A stretch of DNA of 24,551 nt from contig WJIN01000144.1 of NCBI GenBank assembly GCA_014730295.1, positions 1 to 24,551 on the forward strand, read 5' to 3'. The stretch comes from Promethearchaeota archaeon. Lineage in GTDB: Archaea > Asgardarchaeota > Lokiarchaeia > Sigynarchaeales > SOKP01. Of this stretch, positions 1 to 7,917 are shown piece by piece; the stretch's first letter is position 1; each line of letters starts with the position of its first letter. A program made the translations under genes and the position numbers. The notes below the pieces were generated by a model that worked only from the letters and a program-made list of their open reading frames with translations, was not told the origin of the DNA and did no database searches.

Positions 1-669
1 GGTCAATATTATTCCAAAAAGCAAGATTTACTAAGGAATTCATTTTTAATATTTTTCCAGAACTAAATTAAAAAGAAATCTTATTCTATGAAAATAGTTT
101 TTAGAATTAGCTCTTTTCTAAAAATCGTTTTTGCAAAGATATGTCCTTTTGATATACTATGTGAAAAAATAAGTATTTTTAAGGGAACATAATTAAATAT
201 AATTTGGTAGAAGGGAACTGATTAGAAACTAAATTAAAAATTCAAATTCATTCTTATCCAAAAAGAATATTCCATATGTCTATTATAGTTTTTGTTGTTA
301 TTTATTAGATTAGGAATCATTTGATTATCTTTAGAATAAAAATACTCTCTTTTTGATCAACATTCATTTTTAAATTTACTTAAATCTGTTCTTGTGATAC
401 AAAATAAGATTGAAAAACTATCTTTTTTATAGAGTGGAATAGTATTAGATATTAAAGAAGGGTTAGCAACTAAAAAAATTGCGATGAACATTACCGTTCC
501 ACTAACATTGGATTTCGCCCTCTTTAAACTCTCACCGAGTTTAATTCTCTCCCTCTTTCTTTCATTTGTGTGGTGGTGATGTTCGCCCTTTTCACTTATT
601 CTTTTTTCTAACAAAAGAAATAAGTTCCTATTTTAGAAAGTAATTCTATATAAAGATTATAATTTCAAA
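1..669. other. AT-rich region without a convincing gene
   Basis: This stretch is dominated by A and T, and I see no ORF with recognisable protein character and no tRNA-like cloverleaf. Most of it is low-complexity A/T runs. The exception is about 481-592, which is clearly richer in G and C and carries a perfect inverted repeat (see the separate entry). A minus-strand reading frame of 85 codons covers 357-614 but would need a TTG start and has odd composition (four consecutive His, then Arg/Lys-rich), so I do not call it a gene. The stretch lies downstream of the stop of the minus-strand hydrolase gene. Confidence 0.5.
524..544. repeat. Perfect 8-bp inverted repeat (hairpin) in a GC-richer island
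   Basis: TTAAACTC at 524-531 is followed by a 5-base loop (TCACC) and its exact reverse complement GAGTTTAA at 537-544. The hairpin sits in an island at about 481-592 that is visibly GC-richer than its surroundings. The word TTCGCCCT occurs on both sides of the stem (near 514 and 582). In AT-rich archaea such islands are often structured RNAs, but I cannot assign a family. It could also be the end of a lost insertion element. Confidence 0.4.
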
Positions 670-1473
670 TTAAGATAATAAATCTAAAATATTGAGTTTA
701 AGCCCATCTTCTCCTGCTATTACTCTTTCTATGTTAGTTAGGCTTTTTATTTTAGCGACTTGACTTGGAACAAAATTCTTTTGTGAAATTGGGCTGTCCA
801 TATACGCACCAAAATGATTTAATATAAGCGTTTTTGGTGGAGGGGTGATTTTATTTAATTCTGGTAAGACCTGATTAGTTGAGAGATGGCGACGACAAAT
901 GATGGAATCCGGACGTAAAAGATTGAGGATCAATATATCCACCCCATTAAATTGCTGACCAAATCCCTCAAATACAGTTGTATCACTACTATATGCGATT
1001 GAATATTCATTTAAGTCAAAAATGATTCCAAATCCCTCAACATCGGCGTGGATTATTTTTGTACCGATAAGCTTAAGATCCTTAAACTTAATCATATCTC
1101 TGGGATTTAAAATATGAACTCGTTCAAGCATATTTAAATGATATTGCGAAAGGTTTTTGACGACTTCTTTTGTGGTAATTAGCGTTCCCTTCTTATAGTA
1201 ATGATGATTCCTATCATGGAGGACTTTTCTGGATCCTTCAATCATAACAGCTAAATCATTATAATGATCCAGATGAAAATGGGTAACAATAAATAATTCT
1301 GTTTTTGTTGGGTCTTCTTTATATTGATTAATACGGACAATAGCACCCGGACCCGGATCGATATGAGTTTGTATTCCCCCTATATTTAATAAAATTCCCC
1401 CAGTTGCTCTATATTGTGTCCTAATATGGTGTCTTCCGCCTCCTGAACCAAGAATAACTATTTCATCATTCAT
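670..1473 (-). CDS. Metallo-beta-lactamase-fold hydrolase
   Basis: This is a 267-residue protein of the metallo-beta-lactamase (MBL) superfamily, likely a cytoplasmic zinc- or iron-dependent hydrolase. The diagnostic H-x-H-x-D-H metal motif is at residues 65-70, preceded by the usual strand and a glycine-rich start (ILGSGGGRHH, residues 7-16). Later elements fit the fold: a YSSDTT segment supplying an Asp ligand and a C-terminal LNHFG segment supplying a His. I start it at the ATG at 1473 because the fold begins right there; an ATG at 1539 would add 22 residues of Phe/Lys-rich sequence that do not look like MBL fold. The GTPase gene lies upstream on the same strand, 81 bases before this start, so the two may be co-transcribed. 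The substrate is unknown; RNase-Z-like, phosphodiesterase and hydrolase subfamilies all remain possible. Confidence 0.85.
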   Translation of the reverse strand: MNDEIVILGSGGGRHHIRTQYRATGGILLNIGGIQTHIDPGPGAIVRINQYKEDPTKTELFIVTHFHLDHYNDLAVMIEGSRKVLHDRNHHYYKKGTLITTKEVVKNLSQYHLNMLERVHILNPRDMIKFKDLKLIGTKIIHADVEGFGIIFDLNEYSIAYSSDTTVFEGFGQQFNGVDILILNLLRPDSIICRRHLSTNQVLPELNKITPPPKTLILNHFGAYMDSPISQKNFVPSQVAKIKSLTNIERVIAGEDGLKLNILDLLS

Positions 1474-1554
1474 TAGAATAAATTTTGTTGATTTAATTAG
1501 GAAAAGATTTTTTGAACTTATTTTTATCCTAAAGCCCAATTCATAACACTGTGA

Positions 1555-2100
1555 TTATGGGTTTTTTCGATTAATAAGCTTTTTTGCCATCATCCTAAAA
1601 GCTTTCTCAACATTATGGCCTGTCTTAGCAGATGTTTTTACATATCCCATCATATTGAAAGTATCCATTATATTAAGCATTTGTTCGTCATCCACCGCGA
1701 TAAAACCTTTCAAGTCATATTTTGTGCCCACAAGAATAATAGGCAAGGTGATATCATGGAGTCGAACGATATTAACCCATTCCACCAATTCATCCATAAC
1801 GGGCTCACGTGTAAGGTCGGTTAATAATAAAGCACCCCGCGCTCCCATTACGTAATTTTCAAGTAGATGCCTAAAACGCACTTGCCCCCCAAAATCCCAA
1901 AGTTGGAGTGTACATTCTGCTTTCGAATCAAATTCAATTTCTTTAATGAAGAAATCTACACCGACCGTCATAATCGTGGATTCATCGAACTTACCCTCCA
2001 CATATCTCCGCAATAAGGAGGTCTTCCCTGCCCCCGCGTTCCCAGCTACTAAAATTTTATAGAGATATTTTTTTTTCTCCACACAACCAGCCTTTTTCAA
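1555..2100 (-). CDS. Ras/Rab/Arf-type small GTPase
   Basis: This 181-residue P-loop GTPase covers almost exactly one Ras-type G domain. All motifs are visible: G1 GNAGAGKT at 20-27, a switch I threonine in TVGVDF near 45, G3 WDFGGQ at 68-73 with the catalytic-position Gln at 73, G4 TKYD at 126-129 and G5 SAK at 157-159. The double Gly in G3 resembles Arf (WDVGGQ) more than Rab (WDTAGQ), while the switch I and strand order look Rab-like. There is no C-terminal cysteine prenylation motif; the chain ends in NRKNP. Expanded small GTPase families are a hallmark of Asgard archaea. The longest start is TTG at 2100, since an upstream ATG is not in frame; a GTG six codons further in (residue 7) is an alternative. 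The MBL hydrolase follows downstream on the same strand. Its regulators and partners are not visible here. Confidence 0.93.
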   Translation of the reverse strand: MKKAGCVEKKKYLYKILVAGNAGAGKTSLLRRYVEGKFDESTIMTVGVDFFIKEIEFDSKAECTLQLWDFGGQVRFRHLLENYVMGARGALLLTDLTREPVMDELVEWVNIVRLHDITLPIILVGTKYDLKGFIAVDDEQMLNIMDTFNMMGYVKTSAKTGHNVEKAFRMMAKKLINRKNP

Positions 2101-2137
2101 ATGTAATGGGTTTCTATTGTTATTATATAGTAATGCA

Positions 2138-2145
2138 TATTTAAA
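2138..2145 (-). promoter_or_regulatory. Candidate archaeal TATA box for the small GTPase
   Basis: Read on the minus strand this is TTTAAATA, centred about 40 bases upstream of the TTG start at 2100. With the usual archaeal TATA-to-start-site distance of about 25 bases, transcription would begin with a short leader of roughly 15 bases. Position and sequence fit; there is no other support. Confidence 0.4.
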
Positions 2146-2246
2146 TTTGGATTCTTTGTTTTTGTGGCAATCCCTTTGAAAAGAATTCTACTAATTCTAA
2201 GAAAGTCTATATGGGTGTCAAAAATTAATAGAAGAAAAAAATAAAA

Positions 2247-3557
2247 TTAAAAGACACTTCCCTTAATCGAGGGGTAAATAAATTGAAGGAATCTCTGAAG
2301 AAGTCCGTTGAAATGAAATATTACTATTAAGAAAAGTACAATTATGAAAATAGAAACACCTAAGGCGACAAAATTTAATGCAGTCTTCTTCTTGGATAAT
2401 TTTGGATCAGAGAGATTCTGCGTTTTATAGAAGATTTCAATTCCCGCAATCCCGATTAAGATAAATGAATTGAAATAAAAAAGCAATTTAAACACAGGAA
2501 ATCCATATGACCACACAATAAAGCCCTTTTGATTTACTTCAATCACTTTGCCCATATATTCCGTAGAGATTAGATAATTTCCGTTTTCTAATTGGTCGGA
2601 TTCATAAGGAATCATCAAATCTCTCTCAAACATCCAGACGATTTCTTGTGTTGTTCTATTTATTTCAATAATGCGGTTATTATAACTATCGGTAATAAGT
2701 AAATTTCCATTATCTAGCTCATCGGCATCTCTTGGCCAGCGTAATTCTATTGCACTTTCCCATACTTTTTCTTTTGTAGAATAATTTACTTCAACAATTC
2801 TATCATTTTCGGAGTCTGCAATAATCACATTGCCGTTTTCTAAGTAATCAGGGTTATGTTGCCGTGAGAGTAAAGTTGTATTTTCATAATCTCCATACCA
2901 CCATAATATATTTGAAGCATTATTCGCACTTATGGATTCTGCGGTATAATTTAATTCGACCACCAAATCAAAATTCCTGAGAGACACCAAACATGCATTC
3001 CATGATCCATATTTTTTGAAATCTACATCATTAATGTGAGTCCAGTCATAGGTTTTGGGATTATTATAATAATGATTCTCATCCCATTCTTCATTAACTT
3101 CCGTCCAATTAATTTTGGAAGGCTCCCAAGACCAAATGATTTCTTTTGTGTCATAGTCAATTTCTATTACGCGATCAAAAGTGGTATCTGCAACAAGTAA
3201 ATTCCCACTGGGTAGTTCTTCAACTTCGTGGGGCATTGCTAAACCTGAGATTTCCCAAGTTATCGTTCCTCTTGCATTTATTTCAATGATTCTATTATTT
3301 GCCGAATTGATCGGCATGGGAATTTGATTTCGAACACGTGGAGGATGCGCAAACATTTCATTCAAACTAACAGCACAGATTAGTGTGTTTCCATTTGATT
3401 TTCGATCAACATCGTGAGGGGCTAAAAAATTGTTGTTGAAAAATAATTGCGGGATCATTACCAAATTAAAGGAAATTAATAGTAATATTATCAGTATGCG
3501 TATTTTGTTTCGAGTTCTTAATCTTTTTATCCGTTCAATAAAAGCATCAAGCACCAT
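2247..3557 (-). CDS. Membrane-anchored arylsulfotransferase-like beta-propeller protein
   Basis: This 436-residue protein has an N-terminal transmembrane helix (about 20-40), a beta-propeller (about 45-352), and two C-terminal transmembrane helices (about 355-377 and 393-416). The propeller has six blade repeats that share a core like NGNLLVADSxxNRIxEI followed by TxEIVW; clear copies are at about 108-144, 232-269, 274-310 and 316-352, with more divergent ones at 45-64 and 171-223. The H-D/E-V/A-D-x-L-x-NGN opening of each blade is typical of the arylsulfotransferase (ASST, PF05935/PF14269) family. The predicted topology puts the propeller outside the cell. True ASST enzymes need specific catalytic histidines; His residues lie at blade starts (48, 110, 174, 234), but I cannot confirm a sulfotransfer site, so a binding or surface role is equally possible. 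The ATG at 3557 fits the membrane segment. Confidence 0.75.
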   Translation of the reverse strand: MVLDAFIERIKRLRTRNKIRILIILLLISFNLVMIPQLFFNNNFLAPHDVDRKSNGNTLICAVSLNEMFAHPPRVRNQIPMPINSANNRIIEINARGTITWEISGLAMPHEVEELPSGNLLVADTTFDRVIEIDYDTKEIIWSWEPSKINWTEVNEEWDENHYYNNPKTYDWTHINDVDFKKYGSWNACLVSLRNFDLVVELNYTAESISANNASNILWWYGDYENTTLLSRQHNPDYLENGNVIIADSENDRIVEVNYSTKEKVWESAIELRWPRDADELDNGNLLITDSYNNRIIEINRTTQEIVWMFERDLMIPYESDQLENGNYLISTEYMGKVIEVNQKGFIVWSYGFPVFKLLFYFNSFILIGIAGIEIFYKTQNLSDPKLSKKKTALNFVALGVSIFIIVLFLIVIFHFNGLLQRFLQFIYPSIKGSVF

Positions 3558-3614
3558 AGATTTTTTAAAAATCAGATGATATTTAAGATTTGTTAAAAAG
3601 CTATAAATACCAAT

Positions 3615-5828
3615 CTATAGAGATTCTCTTATTATTTCGTTAATCTTACCTAGAAGAGGATCGAGTCTTTGAGCTATTTGTTTTTCTAGTTTTCTTTTTG
3701 ATACAGAAGTTGTGTTTTGGGTTTTTGTTAGATTATAAAGGGTTCTTACTTCTTTCTCACCTAACTTTCCATAGTACGCTAATTCTTGATGATGTTTGTT
3801 TTCTTGATTAAATTTTTGTATAGGTAAATTAAATGGAATTTTAAATATGTGCCGTGAGCTTTTCATAATTCGGACTTTTTTGGTTAATAGCGGAGAATTA
3901 AGAATTGCTGAAAGATAATATGCTTCTTCCAAGGAGTTTGAGTCATAAAAACTTAGATCTCCTGTGATAATTAAATCACCCTTTAAGACAGCAGCTTTTA
4001 AAATTGAACCGGAATTATTGTATACCACCTTGATCCTTGCTTTTTGTCTTTCATTACATAATTTAGACCATCGATCTAAATTATCCATCAAAGAATTGTT
4101 TTTCGTTGTCCTTTTTTTCAAATTCATATATATTTCATTAATTTTGTCATAAAATATCTTAGCTTTAGGCTGAAGTTTGGCATAGTTAAATTGAAGTTTC
4201 TCCCGAGTTATAGGAATGAAAACATTATATTGATCGAAAATAAAAAACTTTACAAGTTCAGTGCTTTTAATTACTTTGAAAATATATTTTTTTTCCACGA
4301 TCTCATTATTAAATTCTCTCTTTTTCCATGGAGCTTTCGCACGTTTAAATATTCTTTCATCGGGGTTTATCTTATAGTATTTATTATTAATATCTTCAAT
4401 GTCTACAAAAATAAGATTTCGGGGATTTAGATCCGCACCTTTATGAAATAAGTCTTTATAATAACTTTCTTTGAGATTACCAAGTTCATTTTTCCTTTCT
4501 TTTGGGATTAACTTTTTAGTGTAGGTTTTCCCATTTTTTTTAATGGAATCAAAGGGCACTAAAGTTTCTTGTTTAACTAATTTTAGAGATATATTTTTGA
4601 AATAATTTACCTCCTGACTATTATTTTTAAGACCATAGATGCAATTTATAATTTCCTTTTGGTAATTATTATTATCCAACTTTTTTTTCGCATATAGACA
4701 AATAAAATTCACATTAAATGTTTTTTGGATTGGGTCTGAAAAAGACCATATTTTTACATCTTCTAAATCATGAAAATTCCTGAATCGAGAAGCGTGCGAA
4801 CCATTGAGTATTCCTTCTGATAATACAAAAAAGATTTTCCCCCCTTCTTTTAGATACATTTTATGAGCTTGGTAAAAAAAGAGGGTCGCTATTTCTGTAT
4901 TCAATATATTTTTTGCTCTAGGTTTAATTATCAGCGATTCTGCCAAATTTTTAATAAATTCTTGTTCTTTCACTGAATTTATGTCTCTTAAAGTGTACCA
5001 TGGAGGATTTCCTATAATTAAATCATATTTTTTTTTGATGATTTGTCCATTAGGATTTAACGAGTTGATATTATGAAGTGTGTTGTTTATATAAGAAAAA
5101 TCTTCTTTTAATAGTAGAAAAAGATTACATTTTGAGATAAATATAGAAATTGGATTGATATCATATCCAAAAATCTTATTTATCCATTCAATTTTCTGTT
5201 CTTTAGAGTTACTGGTCTTCAATATTTTTTGTATTATTGCAAGCAAAAAATTGCCGGAGCCACAACACGGATCAAGAACTTTATCTCCAAATTCATAAGA
5301 ATATTGTACCATCTTTTCTGTTAAAAATGGAGGTGTGTAAAACTCGCCCGAGTTATGACGTATATGGGAAGGAATTAAGTTCTGTATGGCAAAATCTAAG
5401 TAATAATAGTATTTTATATTTTTAGATTCAATTATATCTGATAGTTTCTTAATAATCGAATATATACTGCTAAAATTATTTTCTGATAATCGATGTAAAA
5501 TTGGATTGAAATACTCAATATTATCTGAATTTAATTTTGGGTAAGTATTCGAGGTTTTTTGTATAATCTGGACTAATTGCTGTTTAAAATCTTTCATAGT
5601 ATCCCGAAACTTACTTTTGAATCCAAATTTTGCTATTAAATAGTAGCAAAAAAAGTAGATCACGGAAAAATAGGTATATAAATCTGAATTTACATTCTTT
5701 TCAAAATAAAATTTACCAAATACTATTTTCCATTTTTTATATTCTTTAGTCTGAACAAGCTGATAATTGGTAAATAACTTTTTAAGAGAGGTAATTTCCT
5801 TCTCAAAATAGTTGCGGAAGTTTTCCAT
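3615..5828 (-). CDS. N6-adenine DNA methyltransferase (type IIG/Eco57I-like architecture)
   Basis: This 737-residue protein has the class I gamma-type order of amino-methyltransferase motifs. GEFYTP lies at 161-166, the AdoMet-binding motif I DPCCGSGNF at 186-194, a GYDINP segment at 221-226, and the catalytic motif IV NPPW at 274-277. It should transfer a methyl group from S-adenosylmethionine to adenine N6. The region after about 500 probably includes the target-recognition domain, with a stretch ILNSPLLTKKV common to these enzymes (a substrate-end sampling segment). The length and layout match single-chain type IIG restriction-modification enzymes, but the first 150 residues are helical and hydrophobic. 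I see no PD-(D/E)xK nuclease there, so it may be a solitary methyltransferase or have a diverged nuclease. It starts at the ATG at 5828; no restriction or specificity gene is adjacent. Strongly AT-rich codon use matches the neighbours. Confidence 0.88.
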   Translation of the reverse strand: MENFRNYFEKEITSLKKLFTNYQLVQTKEYKKWKIVFGKFYFEKNVNSDLYTYFSVIYFFCYYLIAKFGFKSKFRDTMKDFKQQLVQIIQKTSNTYPKLNSDNIEYFNPILHRLSENNFSSIYSIIKKLSDIIESKNIKYYYYLDFAIQNLIPSHIRHNSGEFYTPPFLTEKMVQYSYEFGDKVLDPCCGSGNFLLAIIQKILKTSNSKEQKIEWINKIFGYDINPISIFISKCNLFLLLKEDFSYINNTLHNINSLNPNGQIIKKKYDLIIGNPPWYTLRDINSVKEQEFIKNLAESLIIKPRAKNILNTEIATLFFYQAHKMYLKEGGKIFFVLSEGILNGSHASRFRNFHDLEDVKIWSFSDPIQKTFNVNFICLYAKKKLDNNNYQKEIINCIYGLKNNSQEVNYFKNISLKLVKQETLVPFDSIKKNGKTYTKKLIPKERKNELGNLKESYYKDLFHKGADLNPRNLIFVDIEDINNKYYKINPDERIFKRAKAPWKKREFNNEIVEKKYIFKVIKSTELVKFFIFDQYNVFIPITREKLQFNYAKLQPKAKIFYDKINEIYMNLKKRTTKNNSLMDNLDRWSKLCNERQKARIKVVYNNSGSILKAAVLKGDLIITGDLSFYDSNSLEEAYYLSAILNSPLLTKKVRIMKSSRHIFKIPFNLPIQKFNQENKHHQELAYYGKLGEKEVRTLYNLTKTQNTTSVSKRKLEKQIAQRLDPLLGKINEIIRESL

Positions 5829-5963
5829 AAATTTTTCGCCTTTTCGGAACCATTATTTTATCCTAATTTTAAAATATAGATTTATGGAATATATTAAATT
5901 TAAATATTAATTAAAGTATGAGATAGATAATTAATTGCTATTCTAATATTTACTAGTGGTAAA

Positions 5964-5974
5964 AAATAAATATA
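5964..5974 (+). promoter_or_regulatory. Candidate TATA box for the cysteine-cluster gene
   Basis: AAATAAATATA lies about 45-50 bases before the TTG start at 6017. A start site about 25-30 bases downstream would leave a leader of under 25 bases, enough to hold a weak AAGG element just before the TTG. The element is plausible only by position, as the whole 188-base divergent gap is AT-rich. Confidence 0.3.
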
Positions 5975-6016
5975 TCAAATCAATAAAATCTTTAATACTA
6001 AGCTAATATAAGGATA

Positions 6017-6619
6017 TTGACCTCTACGGATAACCTATCAAAATATTTTAAGAACGGGATTTATTTCTCTTGCCAAATTTGTGGAGAATGTTGTAAAGGA
6101 TTTAATAACGGAGAGGTTTATTTATACCATGAGGATATCATCCGTTTAGTGGAATTTTTAAACGAAAATATGGAGAAAAAAGAAACGCCCCCTTCATTCT
6201 GTAAAAAATATGTGAAAATAATTCACACCAGCTTCTATTGGAAACAAAGTGGGGCAAGCCGAGGAAAGACATATTCATTTAAAACTCTCGGATTTAAATT
6301 TGAGGGAGAAGATGAACATTGCCCTTTTATTTCGGACAATAATATCTGTACAGTTCACCAAGGGAGACCATTTCAATGCCGAGCTTTTCCGATTGGATGG
6401 AATATGCTTATTAAGAGTATAAGAAATTTTAGGAAGTATTCACGAGAATGTCCGGGACTTCAAAAGGCTCTTAAGAATGAGGGCCATTATTATACCCCAG
6501 AAGAAGTAATTGAATGGGCTCAAAAAGAATATGAAATTGAGAAAAAATTTTTCTTAAAAATGAAAGAAAATGAATTTGATATCTATAAAGTATATCCCTA
6601 TTTACCCAAAGATCTCTAG
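6017..6619 (+). CDS. YkgJ-family cysteine cluster protein
   Basis: This 200-residue protein shows the YkgJ/CxxCxxCC zinc- or iron-chelating pattern: C19, C22, C25 and C26 in CQICGECC, then C102 (HCPF), C111 (CTVH), C121 (QCRAFP) and C145 (ECPG). The spacing and the downstream C-x-V-H and RP-x-x-CRAFP segments are characteristic of the family (UPF0153, PF03692), which probably binds a metal or an Fe-S cluster; the biological role is unknown. The frame opens with TTG at 6017, preceded by a weak AAGG, and has no in-frame ATG before residue 52, so the TTG is needed to keep the first Cys cluster. It runs convergent to the ferredoxin gene, with four bases between stop codons. The C-terminal region (165-185) is highly charged and probably helical. 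Confidence 0.85.
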   Translation: MTSTDNLSKYFKNGIYFSCQICGECCKGFNNGEVYLYHEDIIRLVEFLNENMEKKETPPSFCKKYVKIIHTSFYWKQSGASRGKTYSFKTLGFKFEGEDEHCPFISDNNICTVHQGRPFQCRAFPIGWNMLIKSIRNFRKYSRECPGLQKALKNEGHYYTPEEVIEWAQKEYEIEKKFFLKMKENEFDIYKVYPYLPKDL

Positions 6620-6623
6620 TCTC

Positions 6624-7694
6624 TTAAGTTTGCTTCTTTTTGCCTTGATAAATAGCTTTGCCTAATGCTAGAACCCTCTCATAAGGCTCTTCTCTGTCCA
6701 CCCTCAATTTTATATTTATAGCATTTTCAGGACATACACTTGCGCATAAACCGCATCCGATACATCGTTCTTCATAAATAATCGCATATTCTATTAATGT
6801 TATTGCATTGGTAGGACACCTCTCAACACATTGTCCACAAGAAATACATAGATCAGAATTAAGGGAAGATAAAAATAAAGCGTTCAAAAACCTATGTTTA
6901 TCTAATCCATATTTTGTAATCCCTTTCATAGATGCACAACAGCACGGACAACAATTACAAATATTTGACAAGTGTTTGGTGTTGGCTCCAGCATGAACTA
7001 AACCTGCCTCATCTGCTTTTTTTATAATTTCAATGGCTTCATCTGCTGAAATCTTACGACCGAGCCCATTTTCTATATAATACTCTGCAGCTGCACCAAA
7101 ATTCAAACAAGTCTCTAATGGATAATCACATCCTCCCCCTAATAAGCTAGCTTCTTTTCGACATATACAATCCGTTACAGAAATAACTCTAGCATGCTTA
7201 ATACTTTCTTTTAATCGATGATACGGATATAAAGTTGTTGTTAGTTCAATATTCTCCTCTATAGGTATTACTTTAAATCCTGGCACTCCGCTTGCTCCTA
7301 ATTCCTCCATATAAGCTTCCTTGTAATATTGATTAAAGAGTCTGGCTAGGTTTTCATCAATTTTTTTTACAGAATATTCATAAAATCCAATCATAAAAGG
7401 GGCGGTATTATAGTATGTTTTTCCCTCTCTACGAATTCTAAAAACAAGTCCCTTTTTTGACATAGAATAGAGCTTTTCTTTAAGATACTTCTTACCAATA
7501 TCATGTTTTCTGGCAATTTTCTTGACAGTTGAAGGTATAGGACTTAATAAAGTGGCAATTTCAGCTTCCTCCTCTGAGAATAGAGCTTTTAAAATATCTA
7601 TTTCAACACCAGAAGAAGTTTCAGGAAATCCTAAAGGTAATTCGTCAAGAAATGTCCTTAATTTTATATATGGGTCATTTTTACTTTCTTTCAT
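6624..7694 (-). CDS. Winged-helix, cysteine-cluster and double-ferredoxin protein
   Basis: This is a 356-residue iron-sulfur protein in three parts. Residues about 30-100 resemble a winged helix-turn-helix with a basic wing (FRIRREGKTYYNT). Residues 170-260 form a cysteine-rich domain with DCICR (C176, C178), GGC (C189), C196 and a dense cluster of six Cys at 246-253. Residues 280-325 carry two classical 4Fe-4S motifs, C283-x2-C286-x2-C289-x3-C293-P and C311-x2-C314-x2-C317-x3-C321-P. Proteins of this kind (COG1145-like) occur in anaerobic archaea and bacteria near heterodisulfide reductase genes. This one is divergent from HdrA-MvhD across a 223-base gap. It could be an electron carrier to HdrA, a redox-sensing regulator, or both; the winged helix favours DNA binding but may serve as a protein interface. 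Start at the ATG at 7694. Confidence 0.87.
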   Translation of the reverse strand: MKESKNDPYIKLRTFLDELPLGFPETSSGVEIDILKALFSEEEAEIATLLSPIPSTVKKIARKHDIGKKYLKEKLYSMSKKGLVFRIRREGKTYYNTAPFMIGFYEYSVKKIDENLARLFNQYYKEAYMEELGASGVPGFKVIPIEENIELTTTLYPYHRLKESIKHARVISVTDCICRKEASLLGGGCDYPLETCLNFGAAAEYYIENGLGRKISADEAIEIIKKADEAGLVHAGANTKHLSNICNCCPCCCASMKGITKYGLDKHRFLNALFLSSLNSDLCISCGQCVERCPTNAITLIEYAIIYEERCIGCGLCASVCPENAINIKLRVDREEPYERVLALGKAIYQGKKKQT

Positions 7695-7732
7695 TTTTTT
7701 CTAACACTGTTTATTTTCCGTGGTTGGAATAA

Positions 7733-7800
7733 TTAGTCTACTTAATTGATAGTTAAAATATTATGACTAAGTTTATATTAAATTAACTTTCTTTTAGTCA
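7733..7800. promoter_or_regulatory. Three evenly spaced TTAGTCA-like boxes in a divergent promoter
   Basis: TTAGTCT occurs at 7733-7739, TGACTAA at 7764-7770 (the reverse complement of TTAGTCA) and TTAGTCA at 7794-7800. Box starts are 31 and 30 bases apart, about three helical turns. They lie between the winged-helix/ferredoxin gene and HdrA-MvhD, where an operator for a redox regulator would be expected. The last two form an inverted repeat with a 23-base spacer. The words are AT-rich, so chance remains possible. Confidence 0.35.
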
Positions 7801-7917
7801 AAAATATCTTATAGAGATCTCATTATTTTTGTGAACAGACAACATTATTTTTAATAATTATTTACAATACATAGAATTATAATAATTATATTTTGAAATA
7901 AGTTTTTAAATAAAATT

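Noticed and set aside
357..614. An 85-codon minus-strand reading frame with a HHHH stretch
   Set aside because: It needs a TTG start, has no recognisable domain, and overlaps a structured GC-richer island that could produce a spurious open frame.
3615..5828. Complete type I restriction-modification system
   Set aside because: No HsdS or HsdR gene is next to the methyltransferase; the flanking genes are a membrane propeller and a YkgJ protein.
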